Position numbers and translations under genes: made by a program. A DNA stretch of 64,000 nt from Chryseobacterium sp. (lineage in GTDB: Bacteria; Bacteroidota; Bacteroidia; Flavobacteriales; Weeksellaceae): NCBI GenBank assembly GCA_003248755.1, contig QFQW01000001.1, forward strand, positions 83,342 to 147,341, read 5' to 3'. Shown piece after piece: positions 59,201 through 64,000 of this stretch (positions are counted from its first letter, which is position 1; each line of letters starts with the position of its first letter). A model generated the notes under the pieces. The model saw only the letters and a list, made by a program, of their open reading frames with translations, was not told the origin of the DNA and searched no databases.

Positions 59201-59668
59201 CTATTTTATCGGAATCCAAATCTCTTCCTCTGCAGAATTATCATTAGGGTTGTAATTGTCTCCAAAAATCTCAAAATGTGGTCTGTCATCAACCTCGAAT
59301 TGATTTTCCGGAATGAAATTTTGAAATAGATATCTGAAAATTTCCGGTCCGTTTTCGGCTTTCCCTTTGTAATTGAAAACCAAATATTTTCCACGTTCTA
59401 ATTCGAAACTTTCAAAATCATTTGGAATATTATTGAAATCAGAAACTTCAGCCAGAGCATATTTTATGAAAGATTGATTTGGCGTGAAATTCTCAGGATA
59501 GATTTGAAGCGAAAATAATTGATTCGAAACTCGGTTGGAGATTTCATTTCTTCTCATCATCAATTTTCTCCAGACAATTGGCGTTTTATCTTCATGAAAA
59601 GAAGTTGTAATGCTGAATCCAATTAATTTCTTTGTTTCAATAATTTCGATTCGATGAGGTAAGTTCAT
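59201..59668 (-). CDS. GyrI-like effector-binding domain protein
   Basis: 155 residues of the AraC effector-binding/GyrI fold: RIEIIETKKLIGFSITTSF, then YALAEVSDFNNIPNDFES and LERGKYLVFNYKGKAENG. No DNA-binding domain is fused, so it probably binds a small molecule. The ATG at 59668 overlaps the stop of the upstream GNAT gene as TAATG; an earlier ATG at 59683 is possible but would overlap that gene by 16 bases. Its 3' end abuts bcp. Confidence 0.85.
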   Translation of the reverse strand: MNLPHRIEIIETKKLIGFSITTSFHEDKTPIVWRKLMMRRNEISNRVSNQLFSLQIYPENFTPNQSFIKYALAEVSDFNNIPNDFESFELERGKYLVFNYKGKAENGPEIFRYLFQNFIPENQFEVDDRPHFEIFGDNYNPNDNSAEEEIWIPIK

Positions 59669-60183
59669 TATTGTAAATTCCATTCATAAAGATTCAAATC
59701 CACATCATCGTTAGGAATTCTAACAACTTCTTTAAATTTTAATCCCAGTTTTTCGATTAATTTGATTGATGAAAAATTTTCTGGTAAAGTAATCGCACTT
59801 ACTTTAGTAATGCCAAAATCATTGATTCCGGTATCCATAACTTTCCTTGCAGATTCGTAAGCATAGCCTTTGCCTTCGTATTCCTCCAAAAAGGCAAACC
59901 CAATATCCACACCGTCGATTCCTTCGCGGTCGTACAACCCAACGGTTCCGATTTTCTCATTGTTTTCTTTCAGAATCACAACACAATTTCCGTAACCTAA
60001 TCTTTCGATATTTGGAAGATTCTTTTCGCGGACATATTTCTGAGCATCTTCAAGATTATGAATATTTCTGTCTCCGATATTTTTTAGCCATTTTTCCGTA
60101 TGGACCAATTGCATTAGAAATTCGTAATCATCGATATCAACCAATTTTATGATTAATCGCTCCGTTTCGTAAGTTTTTGACAT
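59668..60183 (-). CDS. GNAT N-acetyltransferase (RimJ/RimL-like), copy 1
   Basis: 171 residues: ETERLIIKLVDIDDYEFL at the start, GIDGVDIGFAFLEEYEGKGY and the acetyl-CoA pyrophosphate loop with EGKGYAYESARKV, then LPENFSSIKLIEKLGLKF. The acceptor is unknown. It is a tandem paralogue of the gene immediately upstream (60200-60703); both share IGDRN and EKLGYGNxVV. Coupled to the GyrI-like gene. Confidence 0.9.
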   Translation of the reverse strand: MSKTYETERLIIKLVDIDDYEFLMQLVHTEKWLKNIGDRNIHNLEDAQKYVREKNLPNIERLGYGNCVVILKENNEKIGTVGLYDREGIDGVDIGFAFLEEYEGKGYAYESARKVMDTGINDFGITKVSAITLPENFSSIKLIEKLGLKFKEVVRIPNDDVDLNLYEWNLQ

Positions 60184-60199
60184 CAGTTTTATTTATAAG

Positions 60200-60703
60200 T
60201 TAATTTTCATAATATCTCAATTCCTCATTATCATCAGGAAAAATTACATATTTCTGAAATTGGAGGCCAAGTCTTTCAATCAGTTTTTGAGAAGAAATGT
60301 TTTCGTCAGAAGTCATTGCCGATATTTTTGTCAAACCGAAATTTGTAGCGACTAATTCTTTCAGTTTTGAAGCTGACTCGTAAGCAAATCCTTTCCCCTC
60401 AAAATCAGGAAAGAAAGAAAAACCAATATCAGGAACTTCGATTCCGTCACGAACAAATACACCAATAGCGCCGATTTTTTTGTTGAGTTCTTTATGAAGA
60501 ACAACATAATTCCCGTAACCTAATTTTTCAATATGAGGGAGAAATCTATTCTTGATATATTGTTCCGCATCTTGTTTGGTACGGAGGTTTCGGTCACCAA
60601 TATGCTTGATGAATGATGGTAAATTGTATAATTCCAGAAAGAAATCCGCATCATCCAAGTCTGCGAGTTTCATTCTTAATCTTTCGGTTTCGAAGGTTTT
60701 CAT
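60200..60703 (-). CDS. GNAT N-acetyltransferase, copy 2
   Basis: 167 residues, same family and layout as copy 1: FETERLRMKLADLDDADFF, KHIGDRNLRTKQDAEQY, IEKLGYGNYVV, PDFEGKGFAYESASKLKE, SSQKLIERLGLQF. Clearly a tandem duplicate that has diverged well beyond recent copies. 16 bases separate it from copy 1; 18 bases separate it from the antiporter gene upstream, suggesting one transcript. Confidence 0.9.
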   Translation of the reverse strand: MKTFETERLRMKLADLDDADFFLELYNLPSFIKHIGDRNLRTKQDAEQYIKNRFLPHIEKLGYGNYVVLHKELNKKIGAIGVFVRDGIEVPDIGFSFFPDFEGKGFAYESASKLKELVATNFGLTKISAMTSDENISSQKLIERLGLQFQKYVIFPDDNEELRYYEN

Positions 60704-60721
60704 CCGATAAAATTAAAAATT

Positions 60722-61792
60722 TTAAGGAACAATAACGGTAAAAATATAAGCAAAAAGATTAACCAAAAGTACAACGCCATAAAGAATATTGGTTTTTCCC
60801 CGGTTCAAGGAAAGCATCACAGTATAAAGTGACAATGCCAGCAAAACCATTGATTTGATATCGAGTCCGAGTAATAATGGCATTTCGTAAATAATAGAAA
60901 CCACTGCAACACAAGGGATTGTCAATCCAATACTGGCGATTGCAGAACCCAAAGCCAAATTCAAACTTGTCTGGAATTGATTTCTTCTTGCGGCTTTTAA
61001 GGCGGCCATTCCTTCCGGTAAAAGTACTACTGCTGCAATGATAACGCCGACCAAAGCTTGTGGAGCGCCCAAATTATGGACCATACTTTCTATTTGCGGA
61101 GACAATGCTTTTGCTAGAAATACAACAACGCCCAAACAGATAATCAGAAAAATTAAACTCATCGTACTTTCGAAATTGCTTGGCGGTTCTGCGTGCGGCT
61201 CATCATCATTTTCGGGAAGAAAATAATTTCTGTGTCTTACAGTTTGAACCATTAAAAAAGTAGAGTAGATAACTAATGAAGCAACAGAAAAGAAAATTAA
61301 TTGCGCTTTGCTGAATGTTGCAGAAAGTTCGGTTGTCGTATAATTGGGCAAAATCAAAGTCATCACGACGATAGCTACCAAGCTGATCAATGCCATATTG
61401 CCAGAGGTCCGCGCGAAGAATTGTTCCTTGAATTTGATACCTCCGAGAAGAAGACATGCGCCAAGAATTCCATTTAAAATCAACATGACTGCGGCAAAAA
61501 CAGTGTCTCTGGCTAATTTGTCGGTTTCCTTTCCGCCGGCGACCATTAAGGAAACAATCAGTCCAACTTCCAAAACAGTGATCGCAATTGCCAAAATAAT
61601 GGTTCCGAATGGTTCACCCACTTTATGCGCGACAACTTCGGCATGATGAACAGCTCCTAAGACTGATGTGATGAGTAACAAGCCGCCCAAACCGGCCAGC
61701 CAGCCATTATTGTCAACAAGACCGAAAGAATAATAAGCAAGGGATAATAAAGGAAAAATATAAGACCAGTGAAGTAAAGATTTTAAACTCAT
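60722..61792 (-). CDS. Ca2+/H+ antiporter (ChaA-like)
   Basis: 356 residues with about eleven membrane helices in two related halves of the cation/Ca2+ exchanger fold. The acidic alpha repeats are visible: VVAHKVGEPFGTIILAIAIT plus VLEVGLI in the first half and AVVLLPEGMAALKAARRNQF plus SLNLALGSAIASIGLTIP in the second. It exports Ca2+ (or Na+/K+) for protons at the inner membrane. First gene of the transcript with the two GNAT genes and the GyrI-like gene. Confidence 0.92.
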   Translation of the reverse strand: MSLKSLLHWSYIFPLLSLAYYSFGLVDNNGWLAGLGGLLLITSVLGAVHHAEVVAHKVGEPFGTIILAIAITVLEVGLIVSLMVAGGKETDKLARDTVFAAVMLILNGILGACLLLGGIKFKEQFFARTSGNMALISLVAIVVMTLILPNYTTTELSATFSKAQLIFFSVASLVIYSTFLMVQTVRHRNYFLPENDDEPHAEPPSNFESTMSLIFLIICLGVVVFLAKALSPQIESMVHNLGAPQALVGVIIAAVVLLPEGMAALKAARRNQFQTSLNLALGSAIASIGLTIPCVAVVSIIYEMPLLLGLDIKSMVLLALSLYTVMLSLNRGKTNILYGVVLLVNLFAYIFTVIVP

Positions 61793-61854
61793 AAAAAATG
61801 ATTTCTCTAATTTACAAAAAAATATTTTAGCAGTGTTTTCCGATTTTTATCCAA

Positions 61855-61881
61855 CAAAAAAGCCACCAAAATAGGTGGCTT
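61855..61881 (-). terminator. terminator after the S46 peptidase gene
   Basis: Stem AAGCCACC/GGTGGCTT with a TATTTT loop, followed on the minus strand by TTTTTG. Confidence 0.8.
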
Positions 61882-61901
61882 ATATGATATTTGATAAAAA
61901 A

Positions 61902-64000
61902 TTATTTTACCAAAGTTAATTCGCTGATTAATCTAGTCGCACCAGCATATTTGTCGATTACCCAAAGAACATAACGAACGTCAACGTTAATTGTTCTCTG
62001 TAGATTCGGTTCGAAAACGATGTCACCACTCAAAGCTTCGCTGTTTCCATCGAAAGCAAGACCGATAAGATTCCCGTATCCATCGATGATTGGAGAACCG
62101 GAGTTTCCACCGGTGATATCATTATTGGACAAGAAATTGATTGGCATAAATCCGTCTTTGTCTGCATATTGACCATAATCTTTTTTCTTGGCAAGGTCCA
62201 GAACTTTCTTAGGAAGGTCAAATTCTTCGTCGCCTTTTTTGTATTTGGCAACCATACCATTGATGTCGGTATAATAGTTTTCTTTGATTCCTTTGTAGTT
62301 TCTGTCTGCTCTTTCAGGAAGCGTTTCGATTGTTCCGTAAGTCAATCTCATTGTAGAGTTAGCATCCGGATAGAATTTCTTATCTGGCTGAGCTTTTCTA
62401 AGTCCGTCTAAGAACAGTCTGCTGTTTTTAGCAAAGTTTTCATCTACTTTAGAATATTTCTCGATACCTAATTTTTGGTCTTCAACAATTCCGTTTGCAA
62501 ATTGTCTCAATTTATCAGCATCGATTTTCAATCTATCAGGATTTTCTACGAAAGCCAAAGCCGATTTTTTATTAGCGAAAACAGATTCGTATGCAAGCGT
62601 TGAAAGGTTATTAACATCAGCCGCCAAAATTGTTGGAGAAGCAAATTCTTTAGAAACTTTTGTTTTGTAAAGAGAAGTTAACTGAACCAACATATCGCCT
62701 TCTACATTATCGTGGAAACCATCGTAAGCTTTTTCAATGGCTTCAAGGACTTTTGGTTTCATAGAAGCTTTTCCAGCTTCGTCTTGGTCAGCATAAGTTT
62801 TGAAAAGACTTCCTAATTGGTAAGCCGTTCCAATATAATGCGCATTTCTTTGTAAGATAGAAGCATAATTTCTTTCTACATTTCTTCCTGAAACTTGAGT
62901 GTAATAAGCTTTAATTTCTGGTAAAACACTATAATATGTTTGCTCGTTTGGAGATTGAGCCGCCCATTGATTATAAGTTTGTTCTAGTTTTTGTTTTTCA
63001 GCAACTGTTCCGTTTTTCTTTACCGCATCAATTGTTCCTTGTCTGTTTTTCCAGTAGTTAGCAACACTTGCATATTGAGAAGCATAATCCAACTGGGTTG
63101 CTTTATCTTTATCCATGTACTTCTTCATTACGTCCATTGCCACTTTAGAAGATTCTACCCAAGCTGGATAATCTTTGTCCACCATTTGTTCGATTCCGTA
63201 AGAAGTCAAATAACGATTGGTTCTTCCGGGATATCCAAGAATCATTGTGAAATCTCCAGGCTTGTAACCTTTAAGAGAAACAGGTAAATGATGTTTTGGT
63301 TTTAGAGGAACGTTGGTTTCAGAATATTCTGCCGGATTTCCATTAGCATCAGCATAAGCACGGAAAACAGTGAAGTCTGCAGTGTGTCTTGGCCATTCCC
63401 AGTTGTCTGTGTCACCACCGAATTTCCCTAATGATGAAGGCGGCGCTCCAACTAAACGGATATCTTTATAGTCTTGATAAACAAAATAATAGAATTCATT
63501 TCCGTTGAAAAAATCTTTTACAACAACTGTGTATTTTCCGTTCTCAGAATTTTCTGTTTGGATTGCTTTGTATTCTGCATCGATAACAGCCTTTCTGTCT
63601 GCAGCAGACATATTGTTGTTCAGTTTTGCATTGATTCTTGCAGAAACGTCATCCATTCTTACAAGGAATCTGACATATAAACCTTTAGCATTGAACTCTT
63701 CATTCGGTTTCATTGCCCAGAATCCGTTCTTAAGATAATCTTTTTCCGGAGTAGAAGCTGCGGCAACAGCGTCATAACCGCAGTGGTGATTGGTAAAAAT
63801 CAAACCTTGGTCAGAAACCATCTCACCAGTACAGAAACCACCGAAACTTACGATAGCATCCTTCAAACTGGAATTATTTACAGAATAAATTTCTTCCGGT
63901 GTCAAGTGCAGACCTTCTTTCTGCATATCAACTCCGTTCAGACGTTTTACAAGCATCAGAAGCCACATGCCTTCGTCTGCTCTCATCTGAGCATAACCCA
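61902..64000 (-). CDS. S46-family dipeptidyl peptidase (DPP7/DPP11-like), 5' end cut by window edge
   Basis: At least 699 residues; the frame continues past the internal ATG at 63986 as GYAQ to the window edge, so the true start, with its signal peptide, lies outside. Catalytic triad: His in IFTNHHCGYDA, Asp in GKFGGDTDNWEWPRH, Ser in ITGGNSGSPII. The S46 family removes dipeptides from oligopeptides in the periplasm. DPP7 and DPP11 differ at the residue before the catalytic Ser region, and here Gly-Gly-Asn-Ser is seen, but the specificity is not assigned. Confidence 0.95.
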   Translation of the reverse strand, partial: GYAQMRADEGMWLLMLVKRLNGVDMQKEGLHLTPEEIYSVNNSSLKDAIVSFGGFCTGEMVSDQGLIFTNHHCGYDAVAAASTPEKDYLKNGFWAMKPNEEFNAKGLYVRFLVRMDDVSARINAKLNNNMSAADRKAVIDAEYKAIQTENSENGKYTVVVKDFFNGNEFYYFVYQDYKDIRLVGAPPSSLGKFGGDTDNWEWPRHTADFTVFRAYADANGNPAEYSETNVPLKPKHHLPVSLKGYKPGDFTMILGYPGRTNRYLTSYGIEQMVDKDYPAWVESSKVAMDVMKKYMDKDKATQLDYASQYASVANYWKNRQGTIDAVKKNGTVAEKQKLEQTYNQWAAQSPNEQTYYSVLPEIKAYYTQVSGRNVERNYASILQRNAHYIGTAYQLGSLFKTYADQDEAGKASMKPKVLEAIEKAYDGFHDNVEGDMLVQLTSLYKTKVSKEFASPTILAADVNNLSTLAYESVFANKKSALAFVENPDRLKIDADKLRQFANGIVEDQKLGIEKYSKVDENFAKNSRLFLDGLRKAQPDKKFYPDANSTMRLTYGTIETLPERADRNYKGIKENYYTDINGMVAKYKKGDEEFDLPKKVLDLAKKKDYGQYADKDGFMPINFLSNNDITGGNSGSPIIDGYGNLIGLAFDGNSEALSGDIVFEPNLQRTINVDVRYVLWVIDKYAGATRLISELTLVK

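Overview
The window is a low-GC chromosomal segment from a member of the Bacteroidota, class Flavobacteriia, most like Chryseobacterium or a close relative in the Weeksellaceae. The evidence is gldH, type IX secretion C-terminal sorting tails on two exported proteins, an alternative complex III (act) operon, a BamD-rpoZ pair, S46, M1, M14 and DUF885 peptidases, and many promoters of the Bacteroidota form TTG-N18-20-TAnnTTTG. No rRNA, CRISPR array, insertion sequence or prophage was seen.

Layout. 1-4.2 kb: rpoZ (cut by the window edge), bamD, an exported protein of unknown function and lepA. 4.3-7.4 kb, minus strand: the most notable locus, an RNA polymerase sigma factor followed by a four-gene cluster made of a secreted Cys-Gly-Asp repeat precursor peptide, a DUF692/MNIO maturase, a DUF2063 partner and a DoxX-like membrane protein. 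This is the arrangement of copper-binding bufferin/oxazolin (buf/hvf/gig) RiPP loci, with a precursor of unusual composition and a long perfect hairpin between precursor and enzyme. 7.5-15.1 kb: exported M14 and M1 peptidases, a GH10 xylanase, a small lipoprotein, coaX, tadA and an Rrf2 regulator. 15.2-24.2 kb: a GDSL lipoprotein with a FadL-type porin, then ricT-gldH-PBP1A-selO.

24.2-30.8 kb: a decayed toxin-antitoxin pair with one frameshift in each gene, a membrane protein, a BNR-repeat type IX secretion substrate, a TPR/LuxR-like regulator and a SPOR protein. 31-39.4 kb: the complete actABCDEF operon for quinol:cytochrome c/oxidase electron transfer, ending in a terminator with no oxidase genes attached. 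39.5-41 kb: a DEDDy exonuclease, a MIP18-type Fe-S assembly factor and an OsmC-like protein. 41.1-45.9 kb: a LamG/T9SS protein diverging from a histidine kinase/response regulator pair. The block is bounded by the 3' end of the HMG-CoA lyase gene on the right and a decayed copy of that same 3' end on the left, which suggests insertion or duplication.

46-50.2 kb: pepT, sufE, two glycosyltransferases and a VanZ-like protein. 50.4-52.7 kb: three tRNA-Val genes, folC and an endonuclease/exonuclease/phosphatase gene with an in-frame stop. 52.7-55.6 kb: a TonB-ExbB-TonB cluster without ExbD. 55.8-64 kb: a DUF885 peptidase, DinB, a cysteine-free endonuclease III, Bcp, a GyrI-like protein, two tandem GNAT acetyltransferases, a Ca2+/H+ antiporter and an S46 peptidase cut by the window edge.

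The gene set suggests an aerobic, strongly proteolytic, surface-active heterotroph. Exported peptidases, the xylanase and T9SS substrates break down polymers, TonB/ExbB energise uptake and complex III feeds respiration. The MNIO cluster probably handles copper or a similar metal in the periplasm. All functional calls come from motifs and remembered family features; no database search was run.
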